Source: a virus. From it: 47,365 bases of DNA. The notes under the pieces were generated by a model. The model searched no databases, was not told the DNA's origin, and saw nothing but the letters and a program-made list of their open reading frames with translations. The position numbers were made by a program, and so were the translations under genes. This document shows, one piece after another, positions 34,115-41,334 of the stretch (position 1 is the stretch's first letter; the number at the start of each line of letters is the position of its first letter). The DNA lies in the IMG/VR virus record IMGVR_UViG_3300032288_003449, positions 1 through 47,365 of that record; one strand, written 5' to 3'.

Positions 34115-34297
34115 ATGAAACAAGGAATACTAAAATTAGTTAATCAAATAAAAGATAATCTAAAAGCAATTGAAAACGATGGTGTATGTCACCCTTTACA
34201 CGATGATATATACGACCAATTAGGATTGATTGAAGATGAAATTTATGATGATGATGATTTGGATGCCGGATTAGCATTTGAAGAAGAAGATTATTAA
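34115..34297 (+). CDS. Small acidic protein
   Basis: A 60-residue protein, helical at the start and with an acidic D/E tail (DDDDLDAGLAFEEEDY). It follows paralogue 6 after 3 nt. No family recognised. Confidence 0.5.
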   Translation: MKQGILKLVNQIKDNLKAIENDGVCHPLHDDIYDQLGLIEDEIYDDDDLDAGLAFEEEDY

Positions 34298-34312
34298 CAA
34301 AAACAAAACAAA

Positions 34313-34654
34313 ATGAATAGGTTATTAACGGGTATCTTTTATGGTATCTTAGGGCAGATTTTTTCCTTTTTACAATTACAAGGAAGTGTGAAATATGGTT
34401 GGTTTCAAAAATATCCTATCATAATTTTATTGAGTTCAATTCCAGCTGCATGGTTTTATATTAAATCGGTAGAAAATTTAGTACATTGGGGTAATGGTGA
34501 GTTATGGCCATCCCGTCTTATAGGGTTTGGATTGGGTATTATAATTTTCGTAAGTTTAAGTTGGCTATTATTTAAAGAACCAATTACATTAAAAACATTC
34601 ATTTGTTTAATGTTATCGGTTAGTATTTTATTAGTTCAAATATTTTGGAAATGA
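34313..34654 (+). CDS. Four-helix membrane protein, possible half-transporter
   Basis: A 113-residue protein with four hydrophobic helices (about 5-22, 32-52, 64-83, 92-110). The layout and size resemble small multidrug-resistance or DMT half-transporters, but no EmrE-type signature (membrane Glu) is obvious. It overlaps the next start (ATGA). Confidence 0.55.
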   Translation: MNRLLTGIFYGILGQIFSFLQLQGSVKYGWFQKYPIIILLSSIPAAWFYIKSVENLVHWGNGELWPSRLIGFGLGIIIFVSLSWLLFKEPITLKTFICLMLSVSILLVQIFWK

Positions 34655-34857
34655 GAAAATTAGATTTAGTTAAAGTTGGTGATGAATTGTATGAAATTGT
34701 AAAAAGATTTTCAGTATATAAATTCACAACAGAAATAACAGGCGGTAATGCAGATATTCTTAGAAAATGGTATGGAGTTGAAAAAATATTAAGGAGCCAA
34801 CAAACAAATGAATATCTTTTTGTGAATAAAATTGATGAATTGGAAATTATCGAATAA
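34651..34857 (+). CDS. Small hypothetical protein
   Basis: A 68-residue alpha/beta protein starting MRKLDLVKVGDELYEIVKRF. It is coupled to the membrane protein by an ATGA overlap and followed by a terminator. No family recognised. Confidence 0.5.
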   Translation: MRKLDLVKVGDELYEIVKRFSVYKFTTEITGGNADILRKWYGVEKILRSQQTNEYLFVNKIDELEIIE

Positions 34858-34881
34858 ACTTCTTGCATGCCATGCGCGTAT

Positions 34882-34918
34882 AGGGGATACCATTTTTTGA
34901 TTGGGTGTCCCCTTTTTA
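34882..34918 (+). terminator. Rho-independent terminator
   Basis: AGGGGATACC and GGTGTCCCCT form a 10-bp stem (one T-G) around a loop, followed by TTTTATTT. The promoter at 34919 begins just after it. Confidence 0.9.
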
Positions 34919-34950
34919 TTTGGTAGTGTGAAATATTTTTCGTATATTAG
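34919..34950 (+). promoter_or_regulatory. Bacteroidota-type promoter for the second SPFH gene
   Basis: TTTG at 34919-34922, 20-bp spacer containing TTTTCG, TATATTAG at 34943-34950. The spacer sequence (GTGTGAAAT...TTTTCG) is very similar to the promoter at 45730. Confidence 0.75.
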
Positions 34951-34967
34951 TATATAAAAACAAAAAT

Positions 34968-35519
34968 ATGTTTGATAAGTTGATAACATTGCTGCAAGAA
35001 TTTTGGCAGCAAATGAGTCCTTTCTATATTGTTGATATGTGGGAAAAAGGATTACATTTAAGATTTGGAAAATTTCATACGATAAATGATCCAGGTATAC
35101 ATTTAAAAATACCATTTTTTGATAGTGTATGGATGCAGACAGTAGTCACACAATCTATTGATTTAAGACCACAATCCATTACATCAGCAGATTCTAAAAA
35201 TATCGTAGTGAAAGCAATCGTTAGATATAATATTAGTGATGCATTTTTATTCTTAACTAAATTGGCACATCCGACAGACGTATTGATTGATACGACAGGT
35301 GCGATGATTAGAGAAATTATTGAGGAAAGAAATTGGGAAGATTTGGTTGATGTAGAAGAAGAACTTACTGAAAAGATTGGAACGAAGTTAAGTGAGTGGG
35401 GTATTCAAATTGAAAAAGTAACACTAACCGATTTAGCAGAAATACAAAGTATTAGATTGATTGGTGATAGTGTAGAAAATAAAACAGCAGTTGTATTACA
35501 AAACTTAGAACATACATAA
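34968..35519 (+). CDS. SPFH/Band 7-like protein 2
   Basis: A 183-residue protein with an SPFH domain: VDMWEKGLHLRFGKFHTINDPGIHLKIPF (about 19-47), ITSADSKNIVVKAIVRYNI (67-85), then helices with IREIIEERNWEDLV and KVTLTDLAEI. There is no obvious transmembrane helix, but residues 1-22 are hydrophobic and could associate with a membrane. Shorter than the first SPFH protein and lacking its long coiled coil. It is the first gene after its own promoter. Confidence 0.75.
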   Translation: MFDKLITLLQEFWQQMSPFYIVDMWEKGLHLRFGKFHTINDPGIHLKIPFFDSVWMQTVVTQSIDLRPQSITSADSKNIVVKAIVRYNISDAFLFLTKLAHPTDVLIDTTGAMIREIIEERNWEDLVDVEEELTEKIGTKLSEWGIQIEKVTLTDLAEIQSIRLIGDSVENKTAVVLQNLEHT

Positions 35520-35520
35520 T

Positions 35521-35736
35521 ATGAGAAAGATGGAAACAACATATCTAAAACAAATGGTGCAATTTGCAGAGGAATCAAAAGAGAGTTTAAATATTCGTAA
35601 AGAAATCATTATGGATGATGATACAACGGATGAACAGTTGGGTTATATTATAAGAATGATGTATAGAGCAAAAGTTTCCGAAGCAAATGAAACAATAGAA
35701 AGGGTAACAAATAAAATAAAAGAATATGAAAAATAA
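35521..35736 (+). CDS. Small helical protein
   Basis: A 71-residue protein, mostly helical and charged, ending ERVTNKIKEYEK. It joins the SPFH gene by a TAATATG junction and overlaps the next start by 11 nt. No family recognised. Confidence 0.5.
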   Translation: MRKMETTYLKQMVQFAEESKESLNIRKEIIMDDDTTDEQLGYIIRMMYRAKVSEANETIERVTNKIKEYEK

Positions 35737-35926
35737 AAACTGGTTTATAGCAAATAATAAACTACAAAAAAACAAAGACATAGTAGTAATACTACCGATA
35801 GCAAAGATTTGGTTTAGTAAACAATACTTTTTAGAAACGGGAGTATTTACGCCGGCATTTGGAATAGCAATTAGTTGGTTAAAATGGAATTACTATTTCA
35901 CAATTCAACGAGGGTATAAGAAATAA
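35726..35926 (+). CDS. Small hypothetical protein
   Basis: A 66-residue protein with an aromatic, hydrophobic middle (VVILPIAKIWFSKQYFLETGVFTPAFGIAISWLKWNYYF), possibly peripheral to a membrane. The basic ends could pair with lipid heads. No family recognised. Confidence 0.45.
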   Translation: MKNKNWFIANNKLQKNKDIVVILPIAKIWFSKQYFLETGVFTPAFGIAISWLKWNYYFTIQRGYKK

Positions 35927-36360
35927 TGAATTGGACATGTCAATATTGTGGTAAAGATACTAAATGTGTTGATATGGACTATTTAGTAGGTACTGACCAT
36001 TTGTCTTGTATATTAGAAAACGTAAAGATGAAAACAAAACTAAAAATAACTAATCCTGAAAAGATTAATAGTAAAAATATATGTTTAGATAAGTCAATTG
36101 TTGAAATAAATTATGTTGGACTTAACGCAGCAGTCAACACAGATAATGAAACATATACTTTATATAAATTTGTAGGAATTATGAATAGTTCATTTGGTAG
36201 TAATACAATATTTGAAATACATACCGATATAAAGGATAACATAGTTCAGTTTAATATTTGGAGAAATGGTGGTGTGGAATTGAATAAGTTACATGTTAAT
36301 GCAATAAGAGATAGGAATGAATTGATAAATAGAATGATTGCAGAAATCAAAAAGTCTTAA
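35926..36360 (+). CDS. Zinc-knuckle protein
   Basis: A 144-residue protein with CQYCGKDTKC at the start and a later SCIL: three or four Cys, enough for a small zinc knuckle. The rest is strand-rich and has a terminal RNELINRMIAEIKKS helix, similar in layout to the 'TIxN' small proteins. No family recognised. Confidence 0.5.
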   Translation: MNWTCQYCGKDTKCVDMDYLVGTDHLSCILENVKMKTKLKITNPEKINSKNICLDKSIVEINYVGLNAAVNTDNETYTLYKFVGIMNSSFGSNTIFEIHTDIKDNIVQFNIWRNGGVELNKLHVNAIRDRNELINRMIAEIKKS

Positions 36361-36361
36361 T

Positions 36362-36838
36362 ATGAAAATCAAAGGTTGGGAAAAAATAAGTGGATATACA
36401 TACAAAGGATATACGATTGTCAATCCAATACACAATGCACAGGAAACAAGTTATAATGCAACAATATTGAACTTAAACTTACCACAAAAACCAAAGTGGG
36501 AATTATCAGTATTGACACCACAACATAAATTTATACTAGGTGAAAATACTGCGGACGGTATATTTTATATTGTAATGTGGGATGACAATAAAAATCACAT
36601 AAGTAGACACGTAACAAAAGAAAGAATGAAGTCTATTTCAATCTTCAGAAATGAATTTGAGGAAATGATAGATGAAATGTTAAGTAGACAAATAACATCC
36701 GCACCCCGTAGTCATTCGTTAAATAGTGGAATAGTTAATCAGACAAAAAATAGTGGTACTACAATACCATACGGACAAGTAGTACAAAGTATACAAAGTA
36801 TTCACCAAACAATTACAAATTTAAATAAAATAATATGA
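36362..36838 (+). CDS. Hypothetical protein
   Basis: A 158-residue protein starting MKIKGWEKISGYTYKGYTIV, with strands (KWELSVLTPQHKFIL) and a helical segment (FRNEFEEMIDEMLSRQ), then a T/S/Q-rich tail. Start chosen in a TAATATG junction. The N-terminal part may be related to the small 'TIxN' proteins; evidence is weak. Confidence 0.5.
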   Translation: MKIKGWEKISGYTYKGYTIVNPIHNAQETSYNATILNLNLPQKPKWELSVLTPQHKFILGENTADGIFYIVMWDDNKNHISRHVTKERMKSISIFRNEFEEMIDEMLSRQITSAPRSHSLNSGIVNQTKNSGTTIPYGQVVQSIQSIHQTITNLNKII

Positions 36839-37143
36839 GATTCAAATATAAAATTAACTTAGAAATTGATGTAGACTTTGATGCACCTTTATTGGGAACA
36901 GATACGACAAAAGGTAAACGAAATAGAGTGGACATGATTGCAAAAGCGGCGTTAGCAGAAATGATTAAATTAAAAACTACGTCATATGTGGGACTAGATA
37001 GGGTAATTGATGAGGATAATTTACAGGGAACAATTAAAGGTAGTATTATGTTACGTTCACATAAAATGTTAGAAGAAGATAAAAAAGATAAATCTGATCC
37101 AGATTTTATGTATAATTGGATTCGTAAACATAGTGGAAAATAA
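36835..37143 (+). CDS. Hypothetical small protein
   Basis: A 102-residue protein starting MRFKYKINLEIDVDFDAPLL (beta-strand-like), then a helical K-rich segment. It overlaps the previous gene by 4 nt. No family recognised. Confidence 0.5.
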   Translation: MRFKYKINLEIDVDFDAPLLGTDTTKGKRNRVDMIAKAALAEMIKLKTTSYVGLDRVIDEDNLQGTIKGSIMLRSHKMLEEDKKDKSDPDFMYNWIRKHSGK

Positions 37144-37154
37144 ATTATCAACAT

Positions 37155-37322
37155 ATGGCAGCATACAAATTATTAAAAGGGTTGAATGAGTCTCTAAAAA
37201 AAATAGAAACAACAAACCCGAATAACTGGTTTGAAAGATGGGTAAAACGTATTAAAGTAAAATCAATTAAATACAGAATATGTGAAATTGAAAATGACTT
37301 AAAAGAAAGAAAAAAAAGATGA
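37155..37322 (+). CDS. Small basic protein
   Basis: A 55-residue very basic protein (WFERWVKRIKVKSIKYR, ending KERKKR). It overlaps the start of paralogue 7 by 4 nt (ATGA), so it is coupled to it. Nucleic-acid or membrane binding is possible; no family recognised. Confidence 0.5.
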   Translation: MAAYKLLKGLNESLKKIETTNPNNWFERWVKRIKVKSIKYRICEIENDLKERKKR

Positions 37323-38407
37323 AATACTTAAAAAGTATATTACAATCGGAAAATATGTTACACCAATTTCAAAATTTTGAAGAATGGATTGGTTTAAATA
37401 ATGCAGATATCGCAAATGATGTATGTTTAATATATTATAATAATTTGAGAAATTTATCTGAATCTCAGTTACTAAAAAGATGTTCAGAAAAAATTAAATT
37501 AGGTCAATATAAAAAAGTAATTTTATTTGCTGTTGATATGGATTGGATAGCAAAACAGGAAGATGTTGATATCATTACAAATAATTTAAATGATGTATTT
37601 GGTGAAAATATTACTAAAATAGTATTAACTTTATGTAGTAGAAGTTGGATACGAGATTGGAAAAATATTAACACAATAGAAAACTTTGGGTGTTTATCCA
37701 TGGTTATTGATAGAAATATACAATTAACCAAAAATTTTGATTTACTAAATTTAGATAGAGAAAAGCATTTCATTACAACAAATAATGAACCACGTCCAAT
37801 TAGAATATATTTGTATGATTATCTAATTAAAAATAATTTATTAGATAAGTTTGAATACTCATTCTTTGCAGCGCAACCAAATGATTATATAACTTGGGAA
37901 GATAGAGTTGGTGGTGAAGATGGATTTGAAAAAATAACAGGTAAGTTTCCTAAAAAAACATTTGATAATGAAATTATAAAAGATAAAAACTATGATGTTC
38001 AGTTGGTAAATATGAAATATGAGTTGAATAGTTATTTTTCATTATTGATGGAAACAAATTATATGAATGGTGGAACTTATTATGGTTTTTCGGAAAAATC
38101 ATTTAAAGGTTTTGCAACAAAAAAACCTTTTATGTTATGGGCATCACCATCTGCACCAAAAGGATTAACAGAAATGGGATTTAAATTATATGATAAAATA
38201 TTTGATGTAGAAGCAATGTCAGATAATTCTCACAATATGAGAATGAATAGATTCTTTGATGACTTGAAAAGAATATGCGATTTACCTATCAATCAAATAC
38301 GAAATATGTATATTGATAGTATTGATACAATAGAATATAATTACAATAATTTAAATAGATTAATAGAAAAAGAAAAAGAAGATTTAATAAATTTAATAAC
38401 AAAATAA
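37319..38407 (+). CDS. Glycosyltransferase-like protein, SEKT-motif family, paralogue 7
   Basis: A 362-residue member. The middle has HFITTNNEPRPIRIYLYDYLIKNNLLDKFEYSF; near the end FSLLMETNYMNG, then SEKSFKGFATKKPFMLWA (SEKS at 258-261), TEMGFKLYDKI and SHNMRMNRF. All the family landmarks are present, with Ser for Thr in SEKT. Predicted GT10/GT-B-like transferase; acceptor unknown. Confidence 0.68.
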   Translation: MKYLKSILQSENMLHQFQNFEEWIGLNNADIANDVCLIYYNNLRNLSESQLLKRCSEKIKLGQYKKVILFAVDMDWIAKQEDVDIITNNLNDVFGENITKIVLTLCSRSWIRDWKNINTIENFGCLSMVIDRNIQLTKNFDLLNLDREKHFITTNNEPRPIRIYLYDYLIKNNLLDKFEYSFFAAQPNDYITWEDRVGGEDGFEKITGKFPKKTFDNEIIKDKNYDVQLVNMKYELNSYFSLLMETNYMNGGTYYGFSEKSFKGFATKKPFMLWASPSAPKGLTEMGFKLYDKIFDVEAMSDNSHNMRMNRFFDDLKRICDLPINQIRNMYIDSIDTIEYNYNNLNRLIEKEKEDLINLITK

Positions 38408-38415
38408 ATAAAAAT

Positions 38416-38622
38416 ATGATAGTATTATTAATCGCTACATTTATTATTGGATTTTTAATAGGTGCAAAACAAGAACAAAAAAGACTTACAAAGTATGGTA
38501 CAATTGGTAGCAAACCAAAAATACTACCTTGTGTTGGGCACGAACTAGAATCACAAAAAGAAAATGAAAAAATGGATAAAACAAAAATAGTAAAAGGTAA
38601 AATAAAAGATTTAAAAAAATAA
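38416..38622 (+). CDS. Small membrane protein
   Basis: A 68-residue protein: N-terminal transmembrane helix (about 1-17) and a basic, probably disordered tail with a single Cys (PCVGHELE). It is the gene just before the heme oxygenase, 4 nt upstream. No family recognised. Confidence 0.5.
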   Translation: MIVLLIATFIIGFLIGAKQEQKRLTKYGTIGSKPKILPCVGHELESQKENEKMDKTKIVKGKIKDLKK

Positions 38623-38626
38623 TAAT

Positions 38627-39133
38627 ATGAGATTAAGAGAAGCAACTGCCGAATTGCATAGTAAAGCAGAAAAAATGGAATTCAATCAAAGAATGTTTAG
38701 AGGTGAATTGAGTAATGATGAATATTTAAATTACTTAATTCAACAATCTTACATTTTTCAAGAAATTGAAAATAGAAATGTACCACATGATAGTTTAAAA
38801 AGATTATCGGCAATTCAGGAAGATATAAACGAATTGGGTGGATATAAGTTTGAAATATTAAAATCAACATCAGACTATTTTATTTATTTAGGTGATTGTA
38901 ATCAAACACAATTAAATGCACATATATACTTAAACTATTTAGCGTTGGTATATGGTGGGCAGATGATGAAATTAAAAGTACCCGGTGGTGGTAAAATGTA
39001 TGATTTTGAAAATATGCAAGAATGTATAGGTAGTGTAAGAGCAATTCAAAATGATGAAATGGCTGAAGAAGTAAATAAAGGATTTCAATATATTATAAAC
39101 ATATTAGATGAATTACAAACAAAAGTTAGATAG
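38627..39133 (+). CDS. Heme oxygenase (compact)
   Basis: A 168-residue protein with the heme-oxygenase pattern: LREATAELHSKAE near the start (the proximal, heme-ligating His would be His11), FRGELSNDEYLNYLIQQSYIFQEIE (about 23-47) and HIYLNYLALVYGGQMMKLKVPGGG (about 106-129). Heme oxygenase opens heme to biliverdin, iron and CO using reduced ferredoxin or another electron donor. At 168 residues it is shorter than typical forms. The next gene encodes a bilin reductase and overlaps by 26 nt, so the two would be translated together: heme to biliverdin to a reduced bilin. Confidence 0.82.
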   Translation: MRLREATAELHSKAEKMEFNQRMFRGELSNDEYLNYLIQQSYIFQEIENRNVPHDSLKRLSAIQEDINELGGYKFEILKSTSDYFIYLGDCNQTQLNAHIYLNYLALVYGGQMMKLKVPGGGKMYDFENMQECIGSVRAIQNDEMAEEVNKGFQYIINILDELQTKVR

Positions 39134-39737
39134 TACCGCTGAATCTTTACAAACGATTATAGAATACTCTGCCGAAGCAAAGATATTACCAACGGAAAAT
39201 TATGGTTGGCAAAATATAAGATTTAGTTCCGATTATTTTAGATACGCACATATTGAAAGATATTCGGATAAGAATTTGGAAGTATTACATTTTACCTGTT
39301 TTCCAAACGAATGGTGCAGTGACCCTATTTTTGGATTTGATATTATTACTACCGATAAAAAATGTTTAGCAGCATTTATGGATATGAGTCCGGTAGATAA
39401 TAAAAAAACATTTAGTATTGATGGTAAATTTACTACACCTTACAAATTACCAGATTGGGCAAAGTTAATATTTTCAGAAAATGCATTAGCAGTAGTTCCA
39501 ACGGATGATGAATTTGAAATGATATGTGATATGGCACAACATATATTTACATCATATTTAAGTGATTTGGTTGATTGTAAAGAAAAATCATTAAGAGTTG
39601 AATATATAAAAGCAGCACAAAATCGTTATTGCGAACAACAACAAAAGAATGAGAGAACCTATAATGTATTAAAAGCTAAGTTGGGAGCAGATAAAGCAAA
39701 ATACTTTATGGAAAATATATTATTTCCAAAAATATAA
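39108..39737 (+). CDS. Ferredoxin-dependent bilin reductase (PcyA/PebS/PcyX superfamily)
   Basis: A 209-residue protein with the family core: AHIERY (Glu50), LEVLHFTCFPNE (His61), DPIFGFDII (Asp78) and AFMDMSPVDN (89-98). The His-to-Asp distance of 17 matches my memory of PcyA His88 and Asp105; PebS has Asn in place of that His. These enzymes reduce biliverdin at set double bonds using ferredoxin, giving phycocyanobilin, phycoerythrobilin or similar products. It overlaps the heme oxygenase gene, which would supply biliverdin. The particular product cannot be decided from the sequence. Confidence 0.85.
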   Translation: MNYKQKLDSTAESLQTIIEYSAEAKILPTENYGWQNIRFSSDYFRYAHIERYSDKNLEVLHFTCFPNEWCSDPIFGFDIITTDKKCLAAFMDMSPVDNKKTFSIDGKFTTPYKLPDWAKLIFSENALAVVPTDDEFEMICDMAQHIFTSYLSDLVDCKEKSLRVEYIKAAQNRYCEQQQKNERTYNVLKAKLGADKAKYFMENILFPKI

Positions 39738-39738
39738 A

Positions 39739-39849
39739 ATGATCCCGGCAGATACAAAATCGGTAATGTTAAAAACACTATTCTATGTGTGTTGTATTAT
39801 GATAGCATATTGTTGTTATGTTTTTGACAGATATAAAAATAAAAAGTAA
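39739..39849 (+). CDS. Tiny membrane peptide
   Basis: A 36-residue peptide with one hydrophobic, Cys-rich helix (LFYVCCIMIAYCCYVF) and a basic end. It lies between the bilin reductase (1 nt away) and the oxidoreductase gene (3 nt). No family recognised; could be a membrane tether for the pathway, as speculation. Confidence 0.45.
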   Translation: MIPADTKSVMLKTLFYVCCIMIAYCCYVFDRYKNKK

Positions 39850-39852
39850 AAT

Positions 39853-40419
39853 ATGAAAAATTTAATTATAGTAGCACATCCTGATAAAAATAGTTTTTGT
39901 TATAGTGGTATTATGAAAACTATTAAACAAACACTTATTAAAAATCAAGAGGAAGTACATGTTATTGACCTTTACAAAGAAAATAAAACATTTGACTTTG
40001 GCAAAGATAAAGTAAGAGAATATAAAGAACTAATACAATGGACGGATAGAATTTACTTTGTATCTCCTGTTTGGTGGTTTAGATGTACACCTATGTTAGA
40101 ATCATTTTTTGACCAGATTTTCACTCCAGGTTTTGCATATAAATTTACACCCGTTACAAAAGTGTATGGATACCCAACACCTTTGTTGAGTGATAAGAAA
40201 GTTAGAACATATCTTACACACGGAGCACCTGCCCTACCTGTATTAACTATGTATTTCAATTCAGTTAAGTTGAGGTTGGTGATGGGAGTTTATTCTTTTG
40301 TATTTGGTTGGTTTAAAACAAAGACAAGACAATTTTGGAGTGTACCTTTTGTTTCTCACAATGAAAGAATGATTTACTTGGAAAGAGTAAAGGAAGATAT
40401 TAGAAAAGATTTAAAATAA
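39853..40419 (+). CDS. NAD(P)H-dependent flavodoxin-fold oxidoreductase
   Basis: A 188-residue protein of the NAD(P)H quinone-reductase/KefF/MdaB group: KNLIIVAHPDKNSFCYSG (1-18; phosphate-binding loop), YFVSPVWWFRCTPMLESFFDQIF (about 68-90) and LTHGAPA (117-123). It binds FMN and reduces quinones or similar acceptors. Located right after the bilin reductase, it might supply electrons, detoxify the product, or serve a separate role; the association is inference. Confidence 0.8.
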   Translation: MKNLIIVAHPDKNSFCYSGIMKTIKQTLIKNQEEVHVIDLYKENKTFDFGKDKVREYKELIQWTDRIYFVSPVWWFRCTPMLESFFDQIFTPGFAYKFTPVTKVYGYPTPLLSDKKVRTYLTHGAPALPVLTMYFNSVKLRLVMGVYSFVFGWFKTKTRQFWSVPFVSHNERMIYLERVKEDIRKDLK

Positions 40420-40423
40420 AAAA

Positions 40424-40471
40424 AGGGGGCCGGGGGAATCCCACGTCGTTACCCAAATTTTTTTGATAGTA
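40424..40471 (+). promoter_or_regulatory. GGGG-C-GGGG leader element, copy A
   Basis: About 48 nt with GGGGGCCGGGGG, then CCACGTCG, and ending ATTTTTTTGATAGT directly before the ATG at 40472. A second, similar element lies at 40824-40870. The unusually G-rich start in such an AT-rich genome and the conserved T-run suggest a structured or terminator-like element (GGGaatCCC hairpin possible). Confidence 0.5.
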
Positions 40472-40819
40472 ATGAAATTAACAATAAAGAATTATAAGAA
40501 GTTAGAAAGTTGGGCACACAATTACAAAGACTTTAGAATAGGTGAAGTAATTGAAACTGAAAATGAATATCATTTTAGAGTTGGTTATAATTCTATGCCA
40601 TATACTATAAAGATATTTAGAGATAGAACAATTACAAACGAATGTGAAATAGTTTTGCGTGATGGTAGTGATATAACACAATACGGCAGAGAGTGGATTA
40701 ATATTAGAAAATTGAAATCATTTGAACTGACAGCATTAATGTTTGAAGCATTGATAGTAAAGTTTAAACCAAAGGCACAACAAACAACAGGTAATACAAA
40801 TTTCAATAATCCTTTTTAA
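40472..40819 (+). CDS. Small 'TIxN' family protein, dispersed member
   Basis: A 115-residue protein starting MKLTIKNYKKLESWAHNY, like the tandem genes at 13725-15290. It has strand-rich YHFRVGYNSMPYTIKIF and a late IRKLKSFELTALMFEALI helix, then a Q/T/N-rich tail. It stands alone after the G-rich leader element. Function unknown. Confidence 0.6.
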   Translation: MKLTIKNYKKLESWAHNYKDFRIGEVIETENEYHFRVGYNSMPYTIKIFRDRTITNECEIVLRDGSDITQYGREWINIRKLKSFELTALMFEALIVKFKPKAQQTTGNTNFNNPF

Positions 40820-40823
40820 ACAA

Positions 40824-40870
40824 AGGGGCTGGGGATAAACACGGTCGTAAAGGATAATTTTTTTGATAGT
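40824..40870 (+). promoter_or_regulatory. GGGG-C-GGGG leader element, copy B
   Basis: AGGGGCTGGGG, then ACACGGTCG and ATTTTTTTGATAGT, aligning with copy A by eye over about 48 nt. Here no gene follows at once: the next ATG after the element gives only three codons, and the next real gene starts at 40925. Confidence 0.45.
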
Positions 40871-40924
40871 GTATGCGACGTTAAAATAAAATAAAATTAA
40901 TAACACAATAAACAATAAAACAAA

Positions 40925-41074
40925 ATGGATAATAACAAAATTAAAAGGATTTGGAATTTAGTAAGTGTACCCTTTGCATTCTTTTTAGGTGCAGCGTATA
41001 TGTGGATAGGTGAAATAGGAGTAGGTTGCATCTTTATAGTATTTGCGACGAACGAAGTTATAAAAGGAGAATAA
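40925..41074 (+). CDS. Small membrane protein
   Basis: A 49-residue protein with two hydrophobic stretches (WNLVSVPFAFFLGAAYMWIG and VGCIFIVFA). First of five tiny membrane proteins in a row (40925-41900). No family recognised. Confidence 0.5.
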   Translation: MDNNKIKRIWNLVSVPFAFFLGAAYMWIGEIGVGCIFIVFATNEVIKGE

Positions 41075-41077
41075 AAT

Positions 41078-41314
41078 ATGATAGTAGAAGCATTAGGTTG
41101 GATAAGCACCCTGCTCACAATAATTTCTTTTATCCCAAAAGGGGAAAGTAAGATAAGATTGATAAATGGGATAGCGTGTATAAGTTGGATAGTATATGCA
41201 ATATCAACAAAGCAGAACCCGTTAATAGTAGTGAATGGAATGGTATTGTTATTGCATGTAAAATACTTTGTAGCAAATCGGAGTATTCGCAAGAAGCTCA
41301 TCGGAAAACCTTAA
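41078..41314 (+). CDS. YgjV-like small membrane protein
   Basis: A 78-residue protein with three helices: LGWISTLLTIISFIP, LINGIACISWIVYAIS and LIVVNGMVLLLHVKYF. The order W-S-L / NG-A-W-Y / N-G resembles the YgjV (Imp-YgjV) family, which is of unknown function. The last codons lie in a 32-nt sequence repeated at 47077-47108. Confidence 0.6.
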   Translation: MIVEALGWISTLLTIISFIPKGESKIRLINGIACISWIVYAISTKQNPLIVVNGMVLLLHVKYFVANRSIRKKLIGKP

Positions 41315-41332
41315 TAAAATAAATTCAGTTAA
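41302..41332 (+). repeat. Direct repeat, copy 1
   Basis: Starts TCGGAAAACCTTAA and ends AAATTCAGTTAA. Identical to 47077-47108 except for one inserted G there. It spans the end of the YgjV-like gene and the gap to the next start. Confidence 0.75.
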
Positions 41333-41334
41333 AT

